Numbered from the stretch's first letter, positions 26,812 to 41,473 are shown. The stretch is 64,000 nucleotides of DNA from Bombus terrestris (GCF_910591885.1 NC_063271.1:2535001-2599000), one strand, 5' to 3'. Program-made: numbers and translations. Notes: a model not told the origin generated them from the sequence alone.

Positions 26812-29800
26812 GTGTAAAGGAACATTTTACTGGCAACGTTCGTACCACGAGGACGGTAGAAGCTCGGTTTTCCACTTGCTGAAACTCGAGCCACCTCCCA
26901 TTCGCAAAAGCGTTTCTCGTTAACGAAACACGCGCGCTTTATTCGCGCAATTTCGCGCACAAAGGTTATCGCTCCGCGCGGTTTATACGAACTACTTGGT
27001 CTCGTTATTATTTCAAAGTGTCTACTACGTTTCGGGCAGCGACACCGATGGGACGTTGTGTTTGTCGCGGCTTTAATGAAAGCGTTCCCCTGTCCCGCAC
27101 GGCTTTTCACCGACCGTTCAGTTTCCGGCGTGTTTTCGAGTGCAGGATATTCATGAAACCTCGCCGTGATAACGCGCATCGGAGACGAGACTAATTACAG
27201 CAGGGGCCTGGATCAATCGGTGCTAGATTCGGTGCTTCGTCGATCATTTCCAACGTTCGTTATATCTGCCTTTATTATATTCATTCCGTCAGGTTGCATA
27301 TTTCATAACGTCACACTACGTACCTACCCTTTCGTTTGCGAATGAAACGACTCCTTTTTAAAAAGCTTTTAAAGCTGATGAAGGTCTTGATTATCAATTG
27401 GGTCACGGCTTAATTAAGCTGTCTAGGCGTTAAACGAGCAAGTCTCGTCGTAATATGAGTTACGAGTAGAAAAACGGCTAAAAGGCAAAGATGAAACGTT
27501 GCAAATCCGAGTGACGAATAATGGAAGTTTAGCGATCTGAAATATTCAAAGTTGTTACCGTCAAATTGCTAATGACTTCGAGTTGGATGTGACGTTGGGA
27601 GAAATTTGAGCGAACAATTTGAACGAGTGGGTGGCGATAAATGGCAGGGAACTTGGCATCGTCGGTTTTGGCACGGCCCAAGTCGAGGCATGTCTTTGTA
27701 CGTGGCATGAATGGCACGGCTACCTCATCAAGGTCGTGTTACATGCGATATTTCAGGTGAATGTAGGTTTGTGTAATCGCGGTCGCTGCGTCTGCGGTCG
27801 TTCACGAGCGGTTGGCCGCCGAAGAAAAGATGAATGCGCCCGTTTCGAACCGTCTGGAAAATTACCCCCATCGAATGAGAACCTCGTCGATATTAGTCCG
27901 ACCTCGTAAACGGATGATAGGCCTCGTAAATCACAGTCGCTCGATACCTTCACGATCGTCGAGAAAAATGATTATTTCTTAACTTTGCAGGCATCTGGCG
28001 ACCGCTGAAATACGCGAGCCTATCTGATCCAGGAAATCATTTTCCATAATATAGAGGATCTTACGGAAAATTTATCGTTCCTTATATTATCCAGCGATAT
28101 GATGAAGTTTTAATTTCTTGACAATGCATCTAGATTTATCGCTGCAATGTACGTAAATATCTCCAGTTAGAATAGCCACCCATTAATATTACTCACATAT
28201 ACGGTTAGAATGTATTACGTATGTAACGCTTTTTGTCGTTCAAATTTTTATGGACAATAGCAGCATATATTCGTAACAGGAGCACGGAATCTCATTAGGT
28301 GTCTCGCGAATGCTTCTGCAGTTTTCAAAACGAGCGAACTATTTCGGTTGTATACACCCTTTTCAAAACTTTATCTTCCCTCGGAGACTCATGAAAAATT
28401 CAATATCACGCGTATATTTTCACCACCGATGTGTCAGTGCCGAACACTCAACGAAGTATCAATGGGCTAACTCAAACACTATCCGTTTCGCGCCCCAGGC
28501 CGGCAGGACAGAAATAGATTCAACGAACGTTCTCCTACAAAGGTGGAAGACAAACGACGGAACTTTTCCACGGATTTAATACGTTTTCATCGGTGAGCGG
28601 AAAGGTTCGTTTATCCGAACGTTTGCGCTGCTGTATTCATCTCAACTTACAAAACCTAGCGTACGAACGCCATCCAATCTAATTTACTACTCTCTCTTGA
28701 CGCGTTATTTTTGATAAAAATATTAATTAAGGGAAATTGGATACGTACAAAGGTTACCATGACAAATTCGTCGCGTAATCACCTTCTCCGCTTTTATTAT
28801 TCGCTAACGATCATTCGTAGCTGGTTATATTATAATACTTTGGGCGCTCGTTACGTGAACGACAGAAACTGGATTTCTGGGTGCTCGTTCGCCTCGATTT
28901 TACTTTACACAGTGTCGTGGATGTTCCTGGCAATGGTTTTTGCCAGGGTGGCGGTACAACGGTTTCCTGACGATCGGGCAGGTCCCAACGGGCAAACGAG
29001 CGTAGTCACCGCGATAATTATGCAATTTCTGTCGTGGAAGTTCCGAGTCGAAGGCACACGAGGTCGCCTCCGGGAATCGAAGTAAGTATCTTGCTCGAAC
29101 GAGCAATTCGAGCGGTAGCCCGGCTACAGGCCGATTTTATTGCGTTCGCGTTTGCACAGGATACGTCTGCCGTGTTTCGAACGGTGCCGTAGAGAATCTC
29201 GTGGCTCGTAAATTTCACCAAGTCCCAGATAGTTGTTTCTTTTAGTGCGCGATGGCGGCTGCGCGCTCGTCGATCAGTCTAATAACGACGCAAGGAAATA
29301 AACCGAGAGCCAGAGATGCGCCTAGTTTTTCGCTTCGTCCCTGCTGCTTTAACGTTCCTCTTATAGATACGTCGGCCATCGTTTCATTTGCATGCGAAGC
29401 AATTTTCATGGCTGTTAAAGTCCGGACGAAAAAGAGATCGAGCTACTTGGAGGCAGAAAGGAGCAGAATGCAAGCCGTATCCGACTGCTCGCGCGAGAGC
29501 CATAAGTTTACAAGAAAACGGTCTTGTTCCTTTTATTCCACACCTTCTTACGTATCAAGTACTTTAGTGTAATTATGATAATTACGTCGCAAACATCGAA
29601 CGCAACATGACTTCGCGACACTTCTGGATCTCTTCCGTAAATTGATCTATAAATATTTATACGAGATCACAATTCGGAATATTTGCTCTGGCATTGTTTC
29701 GTCTAGCGAGCGGTTCGACCACGGAAAGTTTGCTCGTGACAATGTTCCCTTGTCCCGACAACCTAAGGAAATATTTATTCTGCTGATGAGAAAATAACGT

Positions 29801-32800
29801 TCGTGGAAATTTCATAACGGTGGGCCGCGCAGGCTGAAATTTAATAACGATCAAACACCTTCGTCGTCTGGTTTCTTGGTCGTCCGAAGAGACGTTTACG
29901 GAATTTCTTACAAGCTGCGCGATCCGAGCGAGATTCTTCCTTAAATTAACGGATTAAACGCAACCGGCTGGATTTGTGGCCGCGTGACGTGAAACGTTAC
30001 ACTCGGACAAATTCACGAGCGTGCAGCGTGCGGCATCGAGCATATTCGCGAACCGAATACGACTCTCCATGAATCGCGTATAAATATTCACACGGCTCTC
30101 GTTGTTACTCCGACCCAGTGTCTTCGGCGAGCAGAGAAGTCTGCCAGCGCAACCTGCTGCTCCTTTTCGCGGTGTAAAGAGAGAACGGCGAGATCCCACG
30201 AGCGAGTATGCAAATCACGATGGATTTTCTAGCGGCGTAGCGACTAAAGAGGAGAACTTGGAAACATCATTGTCTTTAAATCGAACGATTCCACGATGAA
30301 GCGAAAGAGCACGCGTGCTATTATGCAAGAAAGATGTACCTTGGACGAATAACGGTGGGAAACGCATTGTTGGCAAATGAAATATCAGAGAGGAAAAGGT
30401 GATGAAACAAATGGAGCGTCGATGAATTATTGGCTGGCAATTTTATTACTTTTCGAACGCGGCAATTAATCATCGCGTAACGATGAGCATAGCCCGAGTG
30501 TGTTTGCTCCGTTTTATCGGTTTTCCACGTCGATGTCAAGCTCGCAGCAGGGGGAGAGAAAGAATGTCATTCGAGCTTGTTTCTAAGCCCTTTCCGTGCG
30601 ACGTAAGAGAAAGAGAGAACGAGCCGAGCCAATGAAAATTCAAATTCCAGCTTTCTCGTCACGAAGTGGCGGGCAAATGCCGGATCTCCGCTTGCACACG
30701 GATCCGCGCGCGCGTCTTTGACGTCAACCGTGGCAACAAAGCCGAACGAACTTGAACGAAGAAACGCGACACGACCTCTTTTCCGGACGACGCTTTATCG
30801 CCTCATCCTCTCTATCATCGTCTATCATTGTGTCTATCGGACGTTGTTTCTTTCGCTGTTACAACGAAGCTTTATTGGCACGCTTTATCGCGCGCTTTTC
30901 CATCGATACACGCCCAGTAGAATAATTCCGACGTATCGAGACCTCGTTAACGATTCGATCGTTGAGCTAACAACGCGTCGTAACCGCGTCATAATCTGGA
31001 TATCTGGTTTCGATGGGATTGTACTCTTAATCGGTCGGCATCGTCGCTTGACATTCACGTTTCGCGCGCGCGTGTAATTTCCTCCGTCGATTAATTATCG
31101 AGGCGACGCGACGGGTCGAATCGACGCGGTTATGTCACCGCGATTACAAGCCCGACCGTGATTGTAACGCGCGACACGCCGACTCATTAATTAATCGCGT
31201 AATCGTAGACGAGCCTACTCTAGCGAGCGCCATCGTCAACGCGCGTACACTTGTACTACCTACGTTTATACGTACGTACATTTGCACGTACATCCACGCG
31301 TATATACGCACGCGGTAAGAGGCTGTACCGGGAACGGGAAGGAAAAATCAACGTGTAAATGCCTACGTATGTACGTGTACCAGTTACACGCGGGGCGTGC
31401 AGTTACGCAATTCGCGTATTTGCGCGGGTGTAATAGGATAATAATCGTGTTGGCAGTACCATCCAAGGCAAACTGTTTAACTTCTTGGAGCAGTGCGCGG
31501 TTGAAGCGGCTGTTTCGATGTCTAACGCGCGCCAGCCCATCGCGACTGGAGGGAAACCCGGAGAGAAAATTCCGCGAAACTTCGCTCTCGCTTCAAGTGC
31601 TCGAAGATTGCTATTGTTCCGGCAGAGGGGCTCATTTTGCCTTCTTCCTTCCTTCCTTCTTTTTTTCTTTTTTTTTTTTTTATACTTCGTTTAATTGAGG
31701 AGAAAGAATCGCGGCCCGAGAGATCGTTTTAAATAGTCGTACAGTTAGTTGAAATAACAGCGCCGTAGCGAGGAGAGATGTTCGAATGTTCTTTTTCTTT
31801 CCTCTTCTCTCTGGCGAATGTTTTGCACTTTACGTGGCATTTCTATAATCACTGTTCGTTAGAACTGGATTTTTCCAGTGTACGCAACATTGCGCAATTT
31901 AACGTAATGCACAATATAATACAAGTAATTTGCATTGACGTACTTTTTCGAAAATTCTCTATCTGTCGAACGATAAGTTTTTAAACGTCGTTATTGGAAG
32001 TTTGCCGTCGTTCGTTAAGTGACTTTTATCAAACCGTGAACTCGGCGCCATTTATTCATTAACACGTAGCCGTAAATATAGTCGCGAGATAAATAGCGAC
32101 AAATGCGCATCGAAGTAACATTAGTTTCAAGGAGAGTTGTTTGTTCCGAGTCAGACAATGACTGTGCACGGTCGAGCGTGCAACGGTAATTACGTACACA
32201 TGTTTACGTAGTTTCGTATCGCGATCGTTTTTTCTCTCGAAAACACCAACTACCGTTCACTGGAATAGGAAAAAATAGAGTGGCCACACAGGAATTTCAG
32301 CGTGACAGAAGAAATGCGAGCGGATACTTTGCGACGAAGTTCACGAACGATTAGGATAATCGCGCAGAAAAATCTTGATCAAAGAACGGTTATTGTCAGA
32401 TCAGAGAATTTAATTAACTTTACTCGGTCTGGTTCGCAGCGGTTCGTGCTCGAACCTAACGTCTCTATTATCTTCTGCCATCCAGGCTGAAATATTGGAC
32501 AAATCCTCTCGGGGCTTTGCCAGGATTATTGGAAGCTCTGAACGAACGATACTGTATATCGTCGCTGTAGCGGCACATATTCAGCCTTTAAAAACCATAG
32601 ATAAATTTAAGCCATCCGTTCGTCCGACACACTTCGCAAGACTGCCTGCCCGTACATTTACGGTAAAAGAATAATAAATTAAACACCGTTCCGGGTAGAA
32701 GTGGCAGGGGCAGCGTATCAGAGAACAGACATCGTACCAGAAACGCAAACAATAAATGGTCTCCGATGTCATAACTGGTCGAGGTCTCGTCTCCGTTCCG

Positions 32801-35800
32801 ACGATATATTACGTGATTTCGTGATGTAAGTGCATTTAATTAGACAATATAATATAATATATTAGAACAGCACTCGAAGATAAAGTAGTAATAAAATGTA
32901 TCGAATTAAGCAATTAGCGGCATAAGATTTTAGAATATGCATGTAAATACGTACGACGTAAGCAGGAAGCCATGTCAAATCGAAAGGCAAGGATTATGAT
33001 AAATGAAAATACTACGGGATTTCAAGGAACGAGGAAAAAGTCTGTTATTTTGTTTCGTTCTGATCTCCATCCCATTAACCGATGATAACGCAATCGTGCT
33101 TCGATCTACGCTTCTGTTCTTTCCTGTTTCGTTGCTTAAACCATCGGTTGAGATATTAAAATGCACGCAATTCGGTATTACATCGAATCGACTGTAATTT
33201 CCTGCGAAGCGCGGTTAACGATTAGTTTATTTAAATACAACCGTGAAAAGGTGCATCCTCTCGTATTCTCCGGCTCTCGAATTTATCCTCTTCGTGTCCA
33301 GCCGCGTGTTTACCGATACGCCGTTCGAACACGATAATTCTTTCGATTAAATAACTCGTGGTTGGACAGGCAGCAGCAAACACCGCACTGTGTCAGCCGG
33401 TTGTCGATCTCGCGGAGCCTGTTTTCATCGTGGACACTACGAAATAAATGATCGGCGCTGTCCGGGTTCCGCGCACGTTTACATCATGAACTCATTGATG
33501 AAGCGTCGAACACCATCGAACCCAAACGGTTGGTCAACGTAACAACCTCGCTTCGGAGGTTACGTGATCTCTCAACGATCGCAATTTCCTCGTCTTCGAG
33601 GAAAAGAAGCGCACTCGTGGCTGGTTCTAAATACGCCTCAGGCGTACGTTCTCGATTCGCGTCGTAGTCGTCGCTCTATTCTTACCTGGAAAGCGATTCG
33701 ATGCTTGCGAAATACTTGAAATTAACAAATCGAGATATAAAGACGTCGGTGTTTGATCGTAAGACGTTGGCAGAACGATTATAGAGATTGGTAACAGTCG
33801 CAGATGAATATTGAGATATTCTAGATAGTCTCCTTTTCCTGTTTCCATCTCTATTTTTGACGGACTTTTCAATTTTTCACGCGAAAGAAATCAAGCAGAA
33901 ACTCGCGAATGGAGAACGTCGTAAAAACGATCGATTGCCCAACAGCTGTATAGATTTATACATGATTAACGCTCTCGAGTATGTGTCTATCGATCGGCTG
34001 GCAAGATTGACGGCCTAAGATTCGCGCGAACAACCACGCGAGACTGCGATTCGCGGCAATTCCTCGGTACTTCCTGTGCAGGAATTCGATCGGGTTCTCG
34101 CTGCCTTCCCATATTTCCTTCTGACGTTTGTTGTATGAAATCACGAGTGACATGGCTGTTCGACGGGAACGGATGATCCTTTGCGCATTGTTACTTCTCT
34201 TCTCTTTACTCTCCGGGTTTGATTTGTCGACTTATCGACTCCCGGTGCGATATTTCTGCCTCCGTACAATTTCCATCTATATTCTCTTTCGAATAAGAAA
34301 GGAAGAGATCGAGGGGGAAAAAATGGCTGAATTTACTTAACAAAAAGAATTCGACGTTCAAACTTTCGTACAAAGATCTTTAACGAATCTATTCCGGGTA
34401 TATCTTGTTCCGCGAATGCTTGGAAAACGAGGAAGTTGGTAGAGACCGCGTTGTTCCGGGGTTGTTTTTGACGCAGAACTTGTCGAAACCGTTTGCACCA
34501 TGGAACGGCACGACAGAGAATTCTTTCTGCTTCCGCCCACCGACCACGTTGCGAAATTCCCTTTTTTCGATTTGCTACCTCCGTTTACAACGAGAACTTA
34601 CGAAACAAAGTTGGCCTCGACAAAGCCGAACGATTCCCATTGTTTCCTCTGTAGCACGTTGATAGAACGCTCTCGCGCGCCCCCTTGTTCCCACCGGAAA
34701 ATTCCTATTTTCCTTTGAAACGATAGCTCCGCCAACCGACGAACAAAGAATACAAACACTTCCTATCGATGCAAGTTAAATATTATTCGGCCTGTTGTTT
34801 GGAAAATGCGTCCTTGCTTCCTTGTCCGCGCGTAAAACGCATCAGCTTTTCTCTCGAAGGAGAACGAGTTTTACTCTCGTATCCGCATTTTTGCGTTTCC
34901 TTTGTCAAACGTCACTGTCAAGGCCCCGTTTCTTGTTTCTCCCTCGTCCACGTGACGGACATTAACGACATTAAACTGTCGGGCCTTGAACGAAACGACA
35001 CTCGTGGAAAATGCATCGTAGTGCGTAGGTCGTGGTGGCTGAATCACGGACGAGAGGAAGCGCAGGTCAAATGGCAGAGAAGAACGAACGGCCGTCAAGG
35101 TCGCGATGGCAGAACGTTCTCACGTAATCATCGGATATCCTGCTTTCGTGCCACAATCTGGCAACTTTTTTCGCTCGCGCTACGCCGACTCATCGCGATC
35201 CTATCTATCCTCGATTCCAGACTTCCGCCACTTGCAATCTTATCCGACTTATCGGTCGACAAGTTCTGTAATTTTTATCTCATCGCGCTGCCAGCCACTC
35301 GAAAACCGTTCGATCTCGTTCGTAGATACTTTCTTTCGTCGTTACAATCCTTTCGCTATCCTATCGATTTTTTGAATTCTGAAGTTGTTTTACTCGTAAA
35401 CGTACATAACATTTGGCTGGAAATTACTTCACCATAGCCAGCTGCAGCAGGAATCTTGGCGAAGGAAGAGGAAGAAGAGAAGAGAAGAAGCGACTCTATC
35501 AATCCGGGGAATCTCGAACTGTCTCTTTTTGTCACTTCTGTTGCCTCTTTCTCTCGTCCACAAATTGCGTTTTCAACGGCCGATTACCTGCTGTCTGCCG
35601 CTCTCTCGGTTTCGTAACGTCCTCTTTCGTCCTGGATTCCTCCATCAACATCTTGGGACGAGACACGCCAGCAAACGCTTCGTCCTTTCCCATTTCTTCT
35701 TCTCTCGCGTCGCATGTCTAACGGTTGCACGTCGAAAAAATTCCCCGCACCTGTGTTTGTGTCATGTGGTATTCTACTAGAATTATTCTTTCCACTTTCA

Positions 35801-36716
35801 GTCAAACACTTTTACATCGATTTATATGGGTATGCGAGCGACAGATATCGCGGGGAGGTTAATTTTATTAAACGCTTCTTTGTTTTCCTCTTCGATATTT
35901 AATTGCGCGTTGATCGTCCAACATCGCGGACGAGCTTTGCCAAGGAATTCCTTTCATCAAGCCAACTCCGGTTGTCGAGTCGCGTTTGTCCGCTGATAAT
36001 CCGATCTGTTGTTCGCGTCAAAACCTCGTCTTTCTCCCACCTTCGACGGTAGTCGGGATTTTACGCGTTGATAGAAGGACGGTGTAATCGGGTCCGGCGA
36101 GTGTAACTGAACGTGAAACGCCATAAATTGCGGCGTGACAGGCGGCGGTAAAAAGCGTTTAAAGGAAGACACGAGCTTAACGCGTGCTGCCGGGCAAACT
36201 GGAACGATCGGAATCAATTGGTAAATGGGAATCAATAGTCGCGGAGGGTGAGCGGGACTTGCTGGACGCTGTAATTGGTAGGGCGAAGTTGAATGCGAAC
36301 TTACCGCTACTACTCAACTGAACAAACTTCGCCTCTCTTGGGTGCATTATGCTTTAATAGACAATGCAGTTCGTGTAACGATAAATTTTCTAGTACCTAT
36401 CAACGTCACTGCGTTACCTTAGTGCAAACAGGGAGTTAATGTAATCCTCTTTGCTTTCCGTGTGATAATCGTATAACTCGTAGGAATAATGTAATAGAAG
36501 GGCGAATAACGAAGAGAGTCGGTCGTTCGGTCGACGGAAATTCCACGGTTGGCCGAACGTCTTAGTCACGATGGATCGTCGTTCGAATTCCATTCCAGCG
36601 ATCCTATCGAGCGATTCTTTTTCTCGCGACCGGGATGACAGAAAAAGAAAGGAAAACGGACGTAACGCGGACACGAAAGTGGCCTCTAAAATAGCCAGCA
36701 GAATGGGAAGGATTCG
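26812..36716. other. Intronic or intergenic DNA, no gene recognised
   Basis: About 10 kb with no recognised gene. Two places carry splice-like signals beside moderately protein-like frames, both treated as findings: a + strand frame at 28759-29085 whose stop overlaps a GTAAGTAT donor, and a minus-strand frame at 33686-33872 ending in TCCAG|GTAAGAAT. A minus-strand donor-like string also lies near 36299. The 222-codon frame at 34769-35437 shows no family resemblance. Confidence 0.45.
31641..31682. repeat. TTCC/T-rich low-complexity tract
   Basis: A short TTCC tetranucleotide array runs into long T blocks. Confidence 0.85.
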
Positions 36717-37013
36717 ATGGAAGAGGGGCAAATTGATCCGGGCGACTTGAATAACTCAGCCGATGTATCCCATCTCCAGGAAATGGCGGCGCAATCCCAA
36801 TCGGAAGTGTGGTTCGGACCGATGGGGTTTCTTACGTGGCGCGTGGATGCCATGTTCTGGCCGCTACGGTGTAAAACGTCGTTCGATTTCCGGCCAGTGG
36901 CGTCGCAACTGGCCACACCAGCTCTCTCGGTTTACCTGTCGCAATCAACGTCGATACACGCGTATGACGCAACGACTCGAGCGAGTGTGCGTGCGCGTGT
37001 GCATGTATGCTGA
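36717..37013 (+). CDS. ATG-started open reading frame, unrecognised (weak candidate exon)
   Basis: A 98-codon frame starts with a true ATG. Its first 50 or so codons look more protein-like than most frames here: an acidic start (MEEGQIDPGD), a mixed middle containing SHLQEMAAQSQSE, then a hydrophobic Trp/Phe/Met-rich stretch. First codon positions are purine-rich in this part and third positions favour G/C. The last third becomes Thr/Arg/Val-rich and coincides with a GTGCGTGCG string, so the true coding part, if any, may end earlier. The opposite strand is also open (76 codons), which argues for compositional chance. No domain is recognised and no clear splice sites flank it. Confidence 0.18.
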   Translation: MEEGQIDPGDLNNSADVSHLQEMAAQSQSEVWFGPMGFLTWRVDAMFWPLRCKTSFDFRPVASQLATPALSVYLSQSTSIHAYDATTRASVRARVHVC

Positions 37014-37380
37014 CTGATTGCATCTGTAATTAGGGCTCGGTTGGGGAAGGACCGTCACAAATGGAAATTCCACGGAATTGCTGTGCACACGAGATGTTTC
37101 ATCCCCGATAAAATTTATCGACGCCCGAGAGCGAACGTCGATACAATATTAATCGCAACATTAACGCGTATTAAGGATAAATGTCCCGCAGCATGGCAGG
37201 CGCGCTTATCATTTTCAGTTATACGAAGATCATCCGGAAGAGCCGATGCGATTATTTCCTTTTGATCGTCAATTCTTTTTTGAGTCGCGCGCGAATCGTT
37301 TGCATATCGGCGCGAACCAACTTTGCAAAAAGCGTAACGACGCGTAGACGATCGTGCAGAATTTACAACCGATACACTCC

Positions 37381-37411
37381 TCTTCCTCTCTCTCTCTCCC
37401 CCCCCTCTCTG
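37381..37411. repeat. CT and C-rich low-complexity tract
   Basis: CT repeat passing into eight or more C residues and back to CT. Confidence 0.85.
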
Positions 37412-39326
37412 TCGAATCTTCCTCGATCGTTAACCCTGTGGATAGCGACGTTTTATCGACATCCTGATTCTCTATATTTTTTCGAGGGAAAAGTCATCCG
37501 ATCGGATTACCGGATTCGAATTCGTATCTCTGTCCTCTTTCTTTCGACAGTAATGGTCTCAACAGGTCTGCCAGTCGTGAAAATCTGTCACTCTCGATCG
37601 CGCATAAAATTCAAAGCGGCCGTGGTAACTAAACGCAAAAACGAGGGTGAATCCCTCGTCTAGAAACCGTAGGCTGAGGAGGAAGCCCTCTTTAATTGAA
37701 GGGTAACAGGCGAGGGAGATGCGTAAATGAGATACGTCTACACGTTCGGTTTCCCGATTCGTTTATTACTATTTTTGTCGGAGCGCAGTTTCAGGTCTTC
37801 TCGCTTGATAATTTGTTCGGCGCTACGATGATAAACGATGCTCGTCCCGTCTTGCCACGCAGATTTTCAAAAATTTCCATCGACCGTCGTCGTACTCCGG
37901 AATTAATCACCCTTCCTTCGAATTAATTATCTTTTAGTACAAAAATTGATTATCGCGTTCGTAAGCAAGTGTCTGTGTCGATGTTGTCGACATGGTGTAA
38001 TATCGAGCTCGTCGAAATCCCTTCGATAGACCGTCGAGACCCAACACCGACTGCCCTTTCTTCGTATGCGTCTGTCGGAGACTGTAATTACGTGGCGCGC
38101 AATTTGCAAACTGCTCGATCGCGTTAACAGGCGTCGTGGTTGGCGTTTCGGCTACGTGATCGAAGCCGGCCCTCGCCGAGTCTTCGAACGTCTGTGGAAA
38201 ACGGGGAATTCGTATTCACCGAGGCCAGAATTCGCTCGTTTTGCATATCTACCTCTTTTCCCTCTGCCCGCTTCCACCCTGGTATTCCCAAGTTCGCCGA
38301 ACACGCTTCCGTTCATCGCGGCTCGAATAACCGCACGTGTATAACGTTAGATGGTCGTAAATGCAGCCTAACGAGAACCTTATTGCTATAAGTAACAAGT
38401 ACGCGTTCATAGACGAAAGGATATGGTCTTACGATGTTTTGAAGATTTAGGAGCGAATTATTAGATGTCGTTGGTAGTTTGTTTTGCACTCTATCGTTTT
38501 GTAACTATTTGTAAAATAATTCCAATGATCGATGATCGTAGAGTATAGGTTAAGGATACGTAGCCTGTAGCGTTATACAACGGTATACTATTAATAATAC
38601 GCGAGGGCAATCGATCGCTGATTGATAAGATTAACCAAACGGAAGTGTATCGTAAATTTCGAGGCAGCTGGGTGGAGTTCGGATCGACGAATGCGATTAG
38701 TCATTCGTTCGAGCTGAAAAAGGAACGATCACGTTTGAACAGTTATTTTGCCTTCGAGAGATTAATTTCCTAGTAGAGGAAACCAGATACTTCTATCGGG
38801 TTATATATTTTACGTTGAATTAATTTTAATTATCGAGGAATATCTTGGAAGATCGTCGAACGAACGAGTATTCCTGGATATTTCAGTGATTCGATTCGAA
38901 GGACTTTGGATATTGGCCAAACAGCAGTTAACGCGAGTTAAAGGTGCATCTATTTGATTTAAACGAGTGGAAAATATTGTTATCTCCGCGGCGTGTGTAC
39001 GTGATCGTAAAATGTTTTGTCCGTTTTCGACTTTATTGCCTACGGACAGAATCCTCTTTTATCGACGCCTGTTATCAAATTCTCTGTCGGGATATGGAAC
39101 CTTTTAAGCTTAATCAATGCCGACCTACAGACCGTGTAATCGTTATTTTCATAGTATGTAATATGGTTGTACCATGTGATGCCTATTTTTTGTGCGTTTT
39201 GTTTCAGGTAAGGGTCCATTCCCGTGGATATTTAACCTAGAGCCAGACAGAAAGGAATTGCGGTTCCCTTCCTCGTGAGAAGGTAACGTAGATGTCGGAG
39301 TTATCAGCAACGAACTATCCATCGAC

Positions 39327-39350
39327 TTCTTTTTCTTCTTTTTCTTCTTT
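39327..39350. repeat. CTT-type tract
   Basis: CTTCTTTTT units repeated about three times; on the minus strand an AAG-rich run encoding lysines. Confidence 0.85.
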
Positions 39351-41473
39351 GCATACAATAAATGCACTTACGAACGAAGGCAATTGTATTTTCGTTTTAC
39401 TAGTCGATTCGATGCATGTTATTGCATCGATCACCTTGAATTTTCCGCTTCTATAGCAGCAGCTAAATAATCTGTCTCTTACGATCATTTTTTACGTTTG
39501 CACGCTTTCTTCTTTCCTAAAACTTTCTTGCCGCTTTCGTTCGATCGCAAACGTCGTAAAAATATTTCAAAGTGGAAAATAGGTTTTGTGCCCGGATACG
39601 TGTCACTCCGTTTGGCCGATACTCGCGATATCGAAGAAAAATATTTTCGGAAACGACTGCCTTACCGACGGCGTAACAGGAAGTGAGGAACTCCGCTATT
39701 CATACTCCGATGGCGCCACCAAATCCTGTCGCGATGATCGCACGCGTCCGTTATCGACTTTCGTATTACTCGTGCTTTCGGTTTTGCCAGCCCTCGATCC
39801 GCGTTTCCGTCGCCGTCGTTCACGCAGGCGCTCGCCTGACCTTTTCAGCTAGTAACTGCGCGGCACGTTAGATTGCATTTCCGGTACGTGGCTCCGAGAA
39901 GCCGTGGTCAGAACCGGAACCAGCAAACTCGAATTTCCTGAATCAATGTTTTGGCACCGACCAAGTAAACAACTTGCGTTAAATTACCTCGCAAGCTCCA
40001 GCGTACAGTTTCGTTTAGGCAGGGTCGATTTAAAAATACGATTTCCTTTCGAAGCGTACGACGATTACCTTTTCAGGCCGTGTCCGTTCGCAAAGATACA
40101 TACATATTAAGCGATCCGCCACAGCACGCAAAGGCAAACGTTGCGGAGCAACATTGTAATTCACCGACATAAATTTCTAAGCTGCGAACGCGGCTGAATT
40201 AAACGCATTAAATTATTGATACCCTCCGGAGCGGACTAGGAAAAGAGGGCGATAGGGTTGCGCACGAGCCAATCCAGGGGGCAAGTTCGTCCTGGGGGAG
40301 CTCGTTCCGCGTCACCCTCCTCGTCGACGATTCCGTTTCGCTCGCTACACCGTCACTGCCCCTTCCCCTTCCTCCCCGAAAGGGGTTCGCCTCTTTCTTT
40401 CTTCGTCGATCCGTGCGCAGCGAGCGTGCCATGTGACGCTCAGCTGTGTATTAAATCCCGAAATTATTGCGGAGCGAGTCGACGAGCGCGCGACTCGATT
40501 ACAAGCAGCCCCGTTACATAAAGCTGCGAACCAGGGGACGCAGATAGCGGAGGGTGGCCACGTGGTGAAGAAAAAAATCGGCAGCTCCGCTCGCACGAGC
40601 TCGCCGTGGCGCGTGTTACGATCATCGATTCGTGACGCAAAATGGACAGCGAAATTAGTACGCAGGAACACCGGTGACTGACAACGACTTTACTGTTATC
40701 GATCTTTCGTCGTTGCTTCCGTCTTCCGCTTTAACGTGCAACGTTTTAAGCACGGACGATACCCACAGTACGATAACGTTCGAGATAAGCCACGAATCCA
40801 TTTGCGATAGATTATCGCGTAGCTTGAGATTTCAGCGCGAGAGAAGCGCAGCTGTCTCGAACAGAAGCGGTTACGTCCACGGTTATGTTCACGTTTAGAT
40901 CTTCACCGTAAGCCATGGTAATACCAGAAACAACGGTTTTCCAGTTAGTTTCGGTGGATCGCGTGAAAATTGGCGAACGACGTTCGATGCGACGAAAATA
41001 TCGGAGAACGGCGCTCCTCGCCGCTCTCGTGACCTCCTTTTTTCGGTTCCGTTTTTCCTCTCCATTTTGTCCCATTTTTTCTCTTTCTCTCTTTTCTTCT
41101 TTCCTTCCGTTCTAAGTTAAAGCATCCTTGCCACGCCGGCGAAAATACAAGCTGCGCACGTTCGCTTCGATCGACGTTGCTGCGGTTAATTACAGAGAGA
41201 ATCGAGAACAGAGGAATTTCTATTTCGTTTGCCACGCGCTGATTCGTAAGCGCCCCGTTATGAAAATTCCGCGCACGGTATCCTTGACATTTTTCCAACG
41301 CGCAACTTGACGAAATAATGCCACGGCATTTTTCATTTCCTGGAACCTGCCGAGCAACTACTTCCGCGCTACTCTTTCGCCAACGACACTCCTCGTGACG
41401 TTTACAGTCTACATTATTCCGTCCACGTTATTTATCCGACGTACCTCTTATTTTTCCGTTATATCCCATCACA

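Noticed and set aside
26042..26875. 277-codon minus-strand open reading frame
   Set aside because: Part of it is Cys-Val repeat encoded by the CA/CG microsatellite; the rest is Arg/Ser-rich like other CpG-driven frames and overlaps open frames on both strands.
34769..35437. 222-codon + strand open reading frame
   Set aside because: Longest uninterrupted frame in its region, but no motif, no flanking splice sites and unremarkable composition.
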